DNA from: Niastella sp.
Lineage (GTDB): Bacteria > Bacteroidota > Bacteroidia > Chitinophagales > Chitinophagaceae
Assembly: GCA_017744515.1 (NCBI GenBank)
Contig: JAGIBF010000019.1
Span: 26,677-90,676, forward strand
Length of the DNA stretch: 64,000 bases
Direction: 5' to 3'
Both the position numbers and the translations under genes were made by a program. Position 1 is the first letter of the stretch. Each line of letters starts with the position of its first letter. Shown here piece after piece: positions 8,419 through 16,882 of this stretch. The notes under the pieces are model-generated. The model saw only the letters and a program-made list of their open reading frames with translations, ran no database searches and was not told where the DNA came from.

Positions 8419-10512
8419 TTAAACCGTCTTCAGCCGCAGGAAATCATACATCACATATACAGCTTCCGACAGGAACAGGTCGCGCTTCAGTGAATTGAGC
8501 CAGGACTTATTGCTATCGTTCTTAAACTGTTCCTTGTTCTTCAGCGACTCTTCCATATCAGTAGTGTTCTTTACCTGCATAGGCCTGGCAGACACCAGTT
8601 GCTTGCGGATATCACCCACTTTGGTTTGCAACTCTTTTTCCTGAACACGGTATTTGTCCAACTGAAGTGCATAGATGCCAGAGCGGTTCTGCAGCCATTG
8701 CAGGTTCTTCGAGAGCGACAACAAAGTAGAATCCTGCTGCATGCGCAAGCCGGAAGCAGCCACTACCCTGGGAATATCACCCTGCTCGTCCATTACGGCA
8801 AAAGGAACAGCCTGAATGGTATCCCAGGCAAGCGCCGTGGGATTATTCTTCTCCTGCATTTTATAAGGCTCATAAATACCGGGCAGCTTGATATCGGGTT
8901 CGATACCCTTCAACTGTGTAGCAGCACCGGTAATACGATAATACTTTTGCAACGTTACATGCAATGTGCCGAGATCTGTATTCACATTGTTGTTGGAGCG
9001 GTTATCGCCTACGCCGAAAGGCCGTTGCACCGATCCTTTGCCATACGTAGAACTGCTGCCTACGATAATACCACGATGGTAATCCTGGATGGCAGCGGCA
9101 AAGATCTCCGCAGCAGAAGCACTCATCTCATTCACCAACACCACCAGCGGTCCATCATACAACACGGCCTTACCTTTTACGCGGCTAACATATGGCTCAC
9201 CAGCGGGGCCTTTTACCTGCACCACAGGACCTTCCTTAATGAACAGGCCGATCATGTTGATCACTTCACCGAGGCTGCCGCCGATGTTATCACGGATATC
9301 GATGACGATACCTTTTACATTTTCCTGCTGCAGGCGGGCCAGCTCACGCGCCATATCTACCGCACAACTACGACCATTGGCATCGCCAAAGTCGGTATAG
9401 AATTTCGGGAAAGAGATATAACCGAGCTTCACCGAATCGTCGATGATCGCACTCTTTACAAAAGTATCGTCCAGTTGCAGCGCTTCCCGTTTGATGGTCA
9501 CATCTTTTAAAGTACCATCATTCTTGCGGAAGGTGATGGTAACAGTAGTACCCTGTTGGCCACGCGTCAGCTTGATCACTTCACTCATCACAAAGCCCGC
9601 CACTTCAACCGGCTTACCACCCTGCTGGGCAACCTTCACAATAATATCCCCCTTCTCCACCTGACCCGATTTCCAGGCGGGGCCGCCGATCATCAGTTCC
9701 CCAATGCCGATCTTGCCCTGGTAATCGGCCAGCAGAGCGCCAATGCCATAATACACACCACTCAGGCTTTCCTGAAACTCTCTGCGGTCAACCGGCAGGA
9801 AGTAATTGGAGTGTGGGTCATATAAATTAGTAATGCTGTTTACATAAGTATTGAAAGCCTCTTCATCAGTCGTCAGCTTGGTGAGGTTGGCAATATTGCG
9901 CTTTTCGATCCGCAGAATAGTTTGCCGCGCCTTTTCTTCCAGCTGCGCCTCTGTTTGCTTGTTGGCAGTATCGCGGGCATGAATGTCGAGCAGGTCTTCA
10001 TATTGACCCAGCACCTGGTACTTGAGGTAATTGTGCCAGCGCTTCTTCAGGTCATCGGCATTCTTGCTATAATCCAGCTTGTCCGTATTGGTATTGTAAA
10101 CCTCTTGCGTAGTGAATTTGAAAGGCTGTTTCAGCAACTCTTCCACCATGAGCTCCGACTCCTTGAGCCGTTGCTTGAAAGTAGTGTTCACCACCTTATA
10201 GAAATGAACCACTTTACCCTTCATCTCATCATCGAGCTGAAGCTCATACTTCTTGAATTGATGCAAATCATCCCGCAGAAAAAAACGTTTGCCGGGGTCC
10301 AGCTGCTCCAGGTAGGAAGTAAACACCTGCGCCGAGAACTTATCATCCAGCTTCGGTGGCGCATAATGGATCTGCTGCATCATGTCGGCAGTATTGTGAA
10401 ATACGAGGTCGATATTCTCGGTCACTTTACTTTTCTGAGCACAGGCCGTGGAAGCTGAGAGGACAGACAGGGAGGATAGAAAAAGGACAAACAGTTTGCT
10501 GCGACACTTCAT
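8419..10512 (-). CDS. prc: Carboxy-terminal processing protease Prc (peptidase S41A)
   Basis: This is a 697-residue tail-specific protease with an export signal (KLFVLFLSSLSVLSASTACAQ) placing it in the periplasm. The order is an N-terminal TSP helical domain (about 35-230), a PDZ domain (YYGIGALLADYQGKIGI onward), the S41 catalytic domain and a C-terminal DUF3340-like region. The catalytic dyad is visible: Ser466 in NEMSASAAEIF and Lys492 in STYGKGSVQ, at the 26-residue spacing of the family. It degrades periplasmic proteins with unstructured C-termini. The start at 10512 is chosen for signal quality; 10524 is also possible. A minus-strand TAAATTTG at 10609-10616 could be its -7 element. It is convergent with DUF983 and followed by no partner. 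Confidence 0.95.
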   Translation of the reverse strand: MKCRSKLFVLFLSSLSVLSASTACAQKSKVTENIDLVFHNTADMMQQIHYAPPKLDDKFSAQVFTSYLEQLDPGKRFFLRDDLHQFKKYELQLDDEMKGKVVHFYKVVNTTFKQRLKESELMVEELLKQPFKFTTQEVYNTNTDKLDYSKNADDLKKRWHNYLKYQVLGQYEDLLDIHARDTANKQTEAQLEEKARQTILRIEKRNIANLTKLTTDEEAFNTYVNSITNLYDPHSNYFLPVDRREFQESLSGVYYGIGALLADYQGKIGIGELMIGGPAWKSGQVEKGDIIVKVAQQGGKPVEVAGFVMSEVIKLTRGQQGTTVTITFRKNDGTLKDVTIKREALQLDDTFVKSAIIDDSVKLGYISFPKFYTDFGDANGRSCAVDMARELARLQQENVKGIVIDIRDNIGGSLGEVINMIGLFIKEGPVVQVKGPAGEPYVSRVKGKAVLYDGPLVVLVNEMSASAAEIFAAAIQDYHRGIIVGSSSTYGKGSVQRPFGVGDNRSNNNVNTDLGTLHVTLQKYYRITGAATQLKGIEPDIKLPGIYEPYKMQEKNNPTALAWDTIQAVPFAVMDEQGDIPRVVAASGLRMQQDSTLLSLSKNLQWLQNRSGIYALQLDKYRVQEKELQTKVGDIRKQLVSARPMQVKNTTDMEESLKNKEQFKNDSNKSWLNSLKRDLFLSEAVYVMYDFLRLKTV

Positions 10513-10524
10513 CATACAGGACAA

Positions 10525-10707
10525 TTTCGAATTTAGAATGTAGGATTTCGGATTCTCTGGTGTAACAGCGTAATAATATTATCGCGTTACAATTATAATC
10601 TGATCAAACAAATTTAACGTAACAATCAATTATTTGTTCTCCGTCCATCAAGTTGGCGTTTAACCGGCAACCCGAACTTCTAAATTCTACATCCGGAATT
10701 CCAAATC
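10525..10707. repeat. Degenerate GAATTTAGAATGTAG inverted arms between prc and glucokinase
   Basis: Left arm 10527-10555 (units like GAATTTAGAATGTAG and GGATTTCGGATT) and right arm 10675-10707 (TTCTAAATTCTACATCCGG) are imperfect inverted copies. Between them lie a second dyad, TGTAAC at 10561 and GTTACA at 10586 around ATAATATTAT, and a possible prc -7 element. The right arm overlaps the 3' end of the glucokinase gene. Confidence 0.5.
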
Positions 10708-11755
10708 ACCATTCCCCATAGGCCCCAAAATAAGCCGCGCCCAGCAAGCCCGTTTTATCGTTCTTGATAATGCGGATGGGAACGCTTTCCAATAGATGCT
10801 GCATGCGGTCGCAATCCATATAATGTCGGTAAAAAGCAGTCTGCAACAACAGCGGCGCGATCTTGGGTGGGATGCCACCTCCAAGGAAAACCCCGCCCGT
10901 AGCCTTCATTTTCAGCACCAGGTTGGAAGTTTCGCGGGCAATATACCGTACAAAAAGGTCCATGGTTTCCACACAAATAGCGGCTTTATTGTGCAGTGCA
11001 GCCTGGCTGATCACGGCAGAATCGTCTTTTTCCGTGGCCAGCTGTTCAGTAAGCCAGGCGGGCTCTTCTTTCTTCTTTACATCACGTAAAAAAGTATAAA
11101 TGCCGGTAACGGCAGGGCCTGCGGCCACTTTTTCCCAGCTTACCACTTCCCCATTCTGCTGCAGGTGCTTGCACAATTCCATGTCGAGGTCGGTACGGGG
11201 CGAAAAATCACAATGCCCCCCTTCGGTGGGGAACGGGAAGTACGCTTTGCCATTCCAATACAGGCCGGCTTCCCCCAATCCGGTGCCGGGCGCTATGATC
11301 GCCATATTACCCACGGCATTCTCCTTGCCGGGATGGATGGTAATGAAATCTTCAGGTTGCAAAGCGGCCAACCCATAAGCCATCGACTCCAGATCGTTGA
11401 TCAACACCACTTTGGGTACACCGGTATCCTTAGCAATACCAGCCTGGTCAAGTACCCAGCTCAGGTTGGTAAGGTCAACCTTCCCATTCAGCACGGGGCC
11501 AGCCACGCCAAGACTTATGCGATCAGGTGTAGGCTGATCGTAATCCGATAAAAAATGTTGTATAATAGAAGTAAGCGATTTGTATTCACCTGAAGCATAA
11601 CGCGCAGCCTGTAATTGCTTAATCCCTTCCGGCGTAACCCTGTAACTGGCAAGGTTGGTTTTGGTACCTCCGATATCACCAGCCAATACGGTAAATCCAT
11701 TAGCGGGCACTTCATTACGACGCGGCAAAGACAAGGGAATAGATAGCTGGCTCAT
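10706..11755 (-). CDS. glk: Glucokinase
   Basis: This is a 349-residue cytoplasmic sugar kinase of the bacterial glucokinase family (the Glk type rather than short ROK repressors). It has the phosphate-binding loop GDIGGTKTNLASY (26-38), LGVAGPVLNGKV, the catalytic-region motif LINDLESMAYGL, IAPGTGLGEAGLYW and the C-terminal nucleotide loop DKTGLLGAAYFGAYG. It phosphorylates glucose to glucose-6-phosphate with ATP. It stands alone on the minus strand; no sugar transporter adjoins it. Length is slightly above the E. coli enzyme (about 320). Confidence 0.93.
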   Translation of the reverse strand: MSQLSIPLSLPRRNEVPANGFTVLAGDIGGTKTNLASYRVTPEGIKQLQAARYASGEYKSLTSIIQHFLSDYDQPTPDRISLGVAGPVLNGKVDLTNLSWVLDQAGIAKDTGVPKVVLINDLESMAYGLAALQPEDFITIHPGKENAVGNMAIIAPGTGLGEAGLYWNGKAYFPFPTEGGHCDFSPRTDLDMELCKHLQQNGEVVSWEKVAAGPAVTGIYTFLRDVKKKEEPAWLTEQLATEKDDSAVISQAALHNKAAICVETMDLFVRYIARETSNLVLKMKATGGVFLGGGIPPKIAPLLLQTAFYRHYMDCDRMQHLLESVPIRIIKNDKTGLLGAAYFGAYGEW

Positions 11756-12177
11756 TGTTATACGCTTATTGTTGATCTATATAAATGAATGAGTTGTAAA
11801 AATAGAATACAGAATTCAGAATACAGAATTCAGAATGGAAAACAACAACAAAAGACCGAAAGCCACCAATTTACATCCTACCAATTCTGAACCCCGGATC
11901 AGTAACCCCCACTCCGGATTTTTCTTCCCGCCGCGCTAAAAGCTTCTGGCTTCTGTATTCTGAATTTTGTATTCTTTCCCCTGTATTCTCAACCCTTTAA
12001 CAATTTTCCGGCATGGTTATTATAATAAATCAAGGCAAGTTGTTAACTTGCAATTGACCTTGAGATAACCACCTCCATTTAAGATCCCAATTCCCTATCT
12101 CCAATCCCCTGAAATAACTACCGCTGTCGTACCACAACAATTGCTTTGGGCATTTTGGCATGCTTACTCGATGAAAT
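11756..12177. repeat. 422-base intergenic region with GAATTCAGAATAC inverted repeats and a nested palindrome
   Basis: Tandem units of AGAATACAGAATTC at 11804-11836 reappear inverted at 11951-11989 (TTCTGTATTCTGAATTTTG), able to pair as a long imperfect hairpin. Further right, GCAAGTT-GTT-AACTTGC (12035-12051) is a perfect 7-bp dyad nested in TCAAGG / CCTTGA (12030-12063), upstream of the GYF gene. No coding region is seen. Confidence 0.6.
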
Positions 12178-13596
12178 ATGAACAAGTATTTATTACTACG
12201 CGACAACAAGCAATCGGGGCCTTACTCAGTGGACGAGTTGGAAAAATTGGGCCTTAAATCTTATGACCTTGTCTGGTTGGATGGGAAAAGTGCTGCCTGG
12301 CGATACCCCAGTGAAATAGACGAACTGAGGCATTTTGCACCGGCAGGGGAAGAACAACCTTACGATCGCTTCTACAAGAAAAAAACTACACAGCAGGCTA
12401 CAGCTGCACAGCAAACACCCGACAACGTTACACTACAGGAAACTACACATACGGAAGCAACTGTGGTTACTACACCGGTTACTGCCAACAATATTCCGCA
12501 GCACATTACTACCAAGAAGATATATGTTACGTTGCCAGCCGGCACTGGCAACCGGAATACCAATACGGTAACGGCCACCAACAATAACAAAACAGAACAG
12601 GCAAAAACACAAACAGCCGAGCAGGAAGCCAACGCTAAAATGCTCAATGAAAAATTTGCCCGCCTGCGCGAAGAAAAAATAAAACAGGCCGAAGAGATGG
12701 CGGCCAAACCAGCTATCACCAATAAAGCGATAGCCAGTCAACCCATCGCTACACAAACGGCTACGCCGGTCGTAGGATTTTCAGAAATAGTAGAACAGCA
12801 CCATCCCCAACAGAAAGAAACACTGGCGCCTGCACACCTGCGCAGCCGCAACAACAAATTGCTGATGCGGAGCATCGTTGCCGCCTGCCTGGTACTGGGA
12901 GGTATCATCATAGGACTGGTGATCAGCAACAGCCGCCAGCAACAAAACAATGCAGCCCTCGATGAGATCGTGCGGAAGATACAGGAACGCGAAAAACGTC
13001 TTCAACTGGCAGCACAGACTGTTGCTATACCTATACAAACCGAGATCACGGCCAACGACCCCGGTGCTGTCAGCCAGCAGGAACCACCAGCTGAAAATGC
13101 CAGTAGCAAACAAGCGCTGATAGACAAGCCAGTTGATGTGCCGGCAAAAAAGACGACTACCCCTGCCAACAAAGAAACCCAGCCGGCAAAAAATGAACAA
13201 CAGCAAAACATCAAGATCATCCCGGCAGTGGTGACCAACAAGCCCGAAGAAAAGGCGGTCAACCACCAGGAAATAGAAAAGACACGCCGCAATATTCACC
13301 AGCTGGTAGCGGTAGATGCCAATAAATACAAGACAGGTGTACTGGGTGGCATTTCACAACTCAAGCTCACCCTTTCCAACAACAGCCTCTACCCGTTGGA
13401 CGAAGTGGAAGTAGAGGTGCGCTATCTTGGACCCGAAAAGCGGGTGGTAAAGACCCAGCTGCTTCGATTTAGTGATGTAGCGGCCGGAGAACAGAAAACA
13501 GTGGAGGCGCCCAATACCAACAGGGGCGTTACTGTCAACTACACGATTACCCGCATCAACTCCAAAGCACTGGGCCTTGCACATGCAGGGTATTAA
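12178..13596 (+). CDS. GYF_2-domain membrane protein with low-complexity linkers
   Basis: This is a 472-residue protein. Residues 1-60 match the GYF_2 (DUF4339) fold (YLLLRDNKQSGPYSVDEL, DLVWLDGKSAAWRYPSEID), a proline-rich-peptide binder by family analogy. A long Thr/Gln/Ala/Asn-rich linker follows, then one transmembrane helix (about 228-248: SIVAACLVLGGIIIGLVIS) and a second low-complexity Lys/Pro/Gln stretch (250-360). A compact C-terminal beta domain (about 370-472: LGGISQLKLTLSNNSLYPLDEVEVEVRYLG) ends the protein. Topology is probably N-terminus cytoplasmic and C-terminal domain periplasmic, with the linkers spanning a distance. Function unknown. Confidence 0.75.
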   Translation: MNKYLLLRDNKQSGPYSVDELEKLGLKSYDLVWLDGKSAAWRYPSEIDELRHFAPAGEEQPYDRFYKKKTTQQATAAQQTPDNVTLQETTHTEATVVTTPVTANNIPQHITTKKIYVTLPAGTGNRNTNTVTATNNNKTEQAKTQTAEQEANAKMLNEKFARLREEKIKQAEEMAAKPAITNKAIASQPIATQTATPVVGFSEIVEQHHPQQKETLAPAHLRSRNNKLLMRSIVAACLVLGGIIIGLVISNSRQQQNNAALDEIVRKIQEREKRLQLAAQTVAIPIQTEITANDPGAVSQQEPPAENASSKQALIDKPVDVPAKKTTTPANKETQPAKNEQQQNIKIIPAVVTNKPEEKAVNHQEIEKTRRNIHQLVAVDANKYKTGVLGGISQLKLTLSNNSLYPLDEVEVEVRYLGPEKRVVKTQLLRFSDVAAGEQKTVEAPNTNRGVTVNYTITRINSKALGLAHAGY

Positions 13597-13770
13597 ATTG
13601 AGGTTAGCCCCCTCGCTTACATTCCCTTGGCACAGAAATTGAAAGAACATCACGCTGCGATTGCAATACGACGTTTTCCCCTCAGCCGTTTTTAACCGTT
13701 CTCTTATGGAGATTTCCTGCCCGTCAGTGCAGGAAGGGATATGATTGTACCATCGCTAAAACCATCAGTT

Positions 13771-14082
13771 ATGAAAAAGACCATGGCCACGTTGATCGTT
13801 CTTATCATCGCGGTTGCCAGCTTGCATGCCGTTCGCGTTATGCAACAGTCTTCAATTTCAGGGAAAATTTCTCCATCAGACGGTGCCAATGTCGTGGTAG
13901 CCATCAGTGGCACCGACTCATTAAAAGTAAAGCCATCAGACGGAGGATTCAGCTTCATTGTAAAACCCGGCTCCTGGAAAATATGGGTAGATGCTAAAAA
14001 TCCCCATAAAGATGTCACCATCGATGCCGAAGCAAAAGAGGGACAAACTACCAATCTCGGAGAGATCAAACTTCAACAGTAA
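13771..14082 (+). CDS. Small exported carboxypeptidase-regulatory-like protein
   Basis: The start at 13771 gives a signal peptide (MKKTMATLIVLIIAVASLHA); the in-frame ATG at 13741 adds ten unconvincing residues. The ~80-residue mature part is one beta-sandwich: ISGKISPSDGANVVVAISG, then GGFSFIVKPGSWKIWVDAK and a TTNLGEIKL strand, the layout of CarboxypepD_reg domains. SPSDGANV and KPSDGGFS are near-duplicates. A small hairpin (TTCCTGC / GCAGGAA, 13714-13735) precedes it. It probably acts as a periplasmic or surface module; role unknown. Confidence 0.7.
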   Translation: MKKTMATLIVLIIAVASLHAVRVMQQSSISGKISPSDGANVVVAISGTDSLKVKPSDGGFSFIVKPGSWKIWVDAKNPHKDVTIDAEAKEGQTTNLGEIKLQQ

Positions 14083-14114
14083 TAACTTATTATAAGGACG
14101 GCTCAGAACGAGAA

Positions 14115-14149
14115 AGCCGGGCTGCAATACTGCGGTCCGGTTATTCTTT
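14115..14149 (+). terminator. Intrinsic terminator after the small exported protein
   Basis: AGCCGGGCTGCA, loop ATAC, TGCGGTCCGGTT (12 bp with wobble pairs) is followed by ATTCTTTTG. Confidence 0.7.
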
Positions 14150-14155
14150 TGTTAT

Positions 14156-14251
14156 AAGTCCGAAAGACCGAAAGTCTGGAAGACCGGAAGAAGAGCAGGT
14201 AGCTCCATGTTTTACTTTCGGACTTTCCGTCTTTCCAACTTCCGGACTTTA
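14156..14251. repeat. CCGAAAG-type inverted repeat, copy 1
   Basis: Left arm 14156-14190 is a degenerate tandem of GTCCGAAAGACC/GTCTGGAAG units. Right arm 14213-14250 is its inverted counterpart (CTTTCGGACTTTCCGTCTTTCC). The loop is about 22 nt. The same family recurs at 44484-44632. Confidence 0.7.
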
Positions 14252-14265
14252 TTATATTGCATTGC

Positions 14266-15774
14266 ATGAAACATATTGTAGTGTTTGGCGCCGGCAAATC
14301 AGCCACCTGCCTCATCGAGTACCTGACCACCACTGTGCAGGCCAACAACTGGCAGCTCACAGTAGCCGATAGCAACCTCGCAGCTGCCCGTTCCAAAACA
14401 GGCGACGCCCCCCATACCCAGGCAGTAGCCATCAATGTGGAGGATGATGCCAGCCGCAGCACCCTCATAGCAACTGCCAGCCTGGTGATCTCCTTACTCC
14501 CCCCTTCCCTGCATTTCCTGGTAGCCAAAGACTGTGTGGAATTGGGTAAACATCTGCTCACAGCCTCCTACATCGATGAACGGATTGCTGCATTAGCGCC
14601 ACAGATCGAAAACAAGAAACTCCTGTTCCTTTGCGAAATGGGCCTCGATCCCGGTATCGACCACATGAGCGCCATGCAGCTCATACACCGCATCAAAGCT
14701 TCGGGAGGTCGCATCACCACCTTCAAATCACATTGCGGCGGACTGGTAGCACCAGAGAACGACGACAATCCATGGCATTATAAAATAAGCTGGAACCCGC
14801 GCAACGTAGTACTGGCCGGCAAGGCTGGCGCCATCTTCAAAGAAGACGGACGCGAGATACACCTGCCCTACGAACAACTCTTCGACCCCAACCGCGGCGT
14901 CAACATTCCCGACCTGGGCTTTTTGGCCTGGTATCCCAACCGCGACTCCCTGAGCTACATACCGGTGTACCAATTGGAAGAAGCTGCCACCTTTATACGC
15001 ACCACCCTGCGCTATCCCGAATTTTGCTTTGGCTGGAAAAATATCATCGAATTAAAACTGACCGACGAAACCGAGCAATACGATACCGATGGAATGACAC
15101 TCCAGCAGTTCTTCCACCAGCACTTTACCACACACGGATTTTCGGAATGGATAGAAAAACAACTCACTGCCCGCTTTGCACAAACCAGGCAATTACTGGA
15201 AAAACTACAGCAACTGCTGGAAGCAGAGAAAGAAGTAAATGAAGACGACCGCAAAGCACTGCAGGATTTCATGATGGTAGACGACAACGGCCAGCTCATG
15301 GACATCAATCTCGATGAAGTAAAAACAAAAGCAGCCGCCACCGTAGCCGGACAAATGCACGAAGCCAACCTGTCCATGAAACAACTTTTCTTCCTGGGCA
15401 TGGACGACAAAGACACACTGATCAATAAAGGAACCTGTAGTACAGCAGACGTATTGCAGTTTGCCCTCGAGCATAAATTGGTGCTGGGCAAAGAAGATAA
15501 AGACATGATCGTGATGCTCCACGAAATAACCTACGAAACAGCAGACAGCATTTCCAATACCATCAGCAGCACCCTCATTGTAAAAGGACAGGACCAGCTA
15601 CGCACAGCCATGGCCAAAACAGTAGGACTGCCACTGGGCATTGCAGCCAAATTGATACTACAGGAAAAGATACAACTCACCGGCCTGCACATACCCATCA
15701 CAGAAGCGATCTACGAACCTGTACTCGAAGAACTGGAACAGCACGGCATTGTATTCATAGAACACATTTCATAA
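14266..15774 (+). CDS. Saccharopine dehydrogenase family protein
   Basis: This is a 502-residue cytoplasmic oxidoreductase. The N-terminal Rossmann fold has VFGAGKSATCLIEYL (residues 5-19) and VISLLPPSLHF; the second half begins with FLCEMGLDPGIDHMSAMQ and ends in the C-terminal substrate-binding region (GLPLGIAAKLILQ, then LHIPITEAIYEPVLEELEQHGI). It matches the saccharopine reductase / lysine-ketoglutarate reductase C-terminal family, whose bacterial members act in lysine metabolism or on related imino acids. About 70 residues (near 270-340) are an extra charged insertion. Start chosen at Met4 (14266), only 6 nt after a TATATTGC element, so a very short leader is possible. Confidence 0.88.
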   Translation: MKHIVVFGAGKSATCLIEYLTTTVQANNWQLTVADSNLAAARSKTGDAPHTQAVAINVEDDASRSTLIATASLVISLLPPSLHFLVAKDCVELGKHLLTASYIDERIAALAPQIENKKLLFLCEMGLDPGIDHMSAMQLIHRIKASGGRITTFKSHCGGLVAPENDDNPWHYKISWNPRNVVLAGKAGAIFKEDGREIHLPYEQLFDPNRGVNIPDLGFLAWYPNRDSLSYIPVYQLEEAATFIRTTLRYPEFCFGWKNIIELKLTDETEQYDTDGMTLQQFFHQHFTTHGFSEWIEKQLTARFAQTRQLLEKLQQLLEAEKEVNEDDRKALQDFMMVDDNGQLMDINLDEVKTKAAATVAGQMHEANLSMKQLFFLGMDDKDTLINKGTCSTADVLQFALEHKLVLGKEDKDMIVMLHEITYETADSISNTISSTLIVKGQDQLRTAMAKTVGLPLGIAAKLILQEKIQLTGLHIPITEAIYEPVLEELEQHGIVFIEHIS

Positions 15775-15784
15775 CCCCAAAGGG

Positions 15785-15834
15785 TGTCAGGCTGAGCTTG
15801 TCGAAGCCTCTTTAAAGGGGCGAGACTCCTCGCC
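15785..15834. repeat. CTGAGCTTGTCGAAG family copy 2 plus small hairpin
   Basis: TGTCAGGCTGAGCTTGTCG at 15785 continues as AAGCCTC. GGCGAG-ACTC-CTCGCC (15819-15834) follows. It lies between convergent genes and may terminate both. Confidence 0.65.
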
Positions 15835-15839
15835 ACTCT

Positions 15840-16523
15840 CTACTTACTCAACAGCGCCTTCAACTCCTGCACACCGGTAGTAGCTGGTTGCTCGATAACC
15901 GTGAGGTTAAGAACAGATGAAGTATAAGGCACCTTCTTATCGACAATATATTTCGGGATCGCATAAGGAGCATAATTTACCAGGCCTGCAGCGGGGTACA
16001 CCACCAATGAAGTACCTATGATGGCAAATATATCAGCATGCCGTACTATGCGGGCCGCTTCTTCGATCAGCGGTACCGGCTCTTCAAACCAAACAATATG
16101 AGGCCGCAGCTGCGCGCCATCTTCCGCCTTATCACCCAGGTTGATATCCCCTTTGATCTCATACACCAGTGATTCATCCTGCTCACTGCGCATTTTGAAT
16201 ATCTCACCATGCAGGTGGAGCACGTTGGTTGAACCTGCCCGCTCGTGCAGGTCATCGATATTCTGCGTTACGATATGTACATCGAAAAGCTGTTCCAGTT
16301 CAGCCAGTCCATAGTGCGCCGCATTGGGTTGCGCATCCCGTACATTCTCACGACGCATATTATAAAAGTCAAGCACCAGCTTTGGGTTCTTTGCCCACGC
16401 CCGCGGCGTAGCCACCTCCGTGACCTCATACCCTTCCCACAAACCATCACTATCGCGGAAAGTCTTCAACCCACTCTCAGCACTGATACCTGCACCCGTA
16501 AGGACTACTAATTTCTTTTTCAT
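15840..16523 (-). CDS. Sirtuin, NAD-dependent protein deacylase (cysteine-free variant)
   Basis: This is a 227-residue Sir2 family enzyme that uses NAD to remove acyl groups from lysine. Visible motifs are the NAD loop GAGISAESGLKTFRDSDGLW, TQNIDDLHERAG, the catalytic His in HLHGE, and IGTSLVVYPAAGL. The FYNMRRE stretch keeps the Tyr-x-x-Arg pair that class III sirtuins (SIRT5, CobB) use for negatively charged acyl groups, so desuccinylase/demalonylase activity is plausible. The zinc-ribbon cysteines between HLHGE and LRPHIVWFEE are absent, and the protein has no cysteine at all. The start is placed at 16523 because the motif begins there; 16553 would add ten residues. Confidence 0.92.
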   Translation of the reverse strand: MKKKLVVLTGAGISAESGLKTFRDSDGLWEGYEVTEVATPRAWAKNPKLVLDFYNMRRENVRDAQPNAAHYGLAELEQLFDVHIVTQNIDDLHERAGSTNVLHLHGEIFKMRSEQDESLVYEIKGDINLGDKAEDGAQLRPHIVWFEEPVPLIEEAARIVRHADIFAIIGTSLVVYPAAGLVNYAPYAIPKYIVDKKVPYTSSVLNLTVIEQPATTGVQELKALLSK

Positions 16524-16882
16524 TGGAAGATTAATATTTTTTTCTGTTGTCACCCTGAATTAGCTGTCACCCCGAATTGCTATCACCCTCTGTCACACTG
16601 AATTGCTGTCACCCTGAGCTTGTCGAAGGGTTGTCGAAGGGAACGAACATCTCCCGTAAAAATACAGAAGGCGCCTGGCAACACCAAAGCCGCCAAACGC
16701 TATTCTGCTTTATTAAGACCCAGCACCGCACACAGCGATAACTGCCATTGTTTGTTGTACATCATGGCTATACTTTTTAGCGTAAGTGAAGATTAGATGC
16801 AGTGAATTTTATTTTACATAAGATCCATTACGCAGAAAGTAAAAGCCATGCAATAAAGCGAGGTAACCCAATGAAAGTGATA
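16524..16882. repeat. 359-base gap holding a degenerate 16-bp tandem repeat (CTGAGCTTGTCGAAG family copy 3)
   Basis: From 16547 to 16641 a ~16-nt unit (TGTCACCCTGAATTGC) is repeated about five times with drift, ending in CTGAGCTTGTCGAAG and GGTTGTCGAAGG. The remaining 240 bases show no gene or clear signal. Confidence 0.65.

Noticed and set aside
16547..16641. Regular repeats resembling a CRISPR array
   Set aside because: Units are 16 bp, adjacent without spacers, drift in sequence and have no cas genes nearby.
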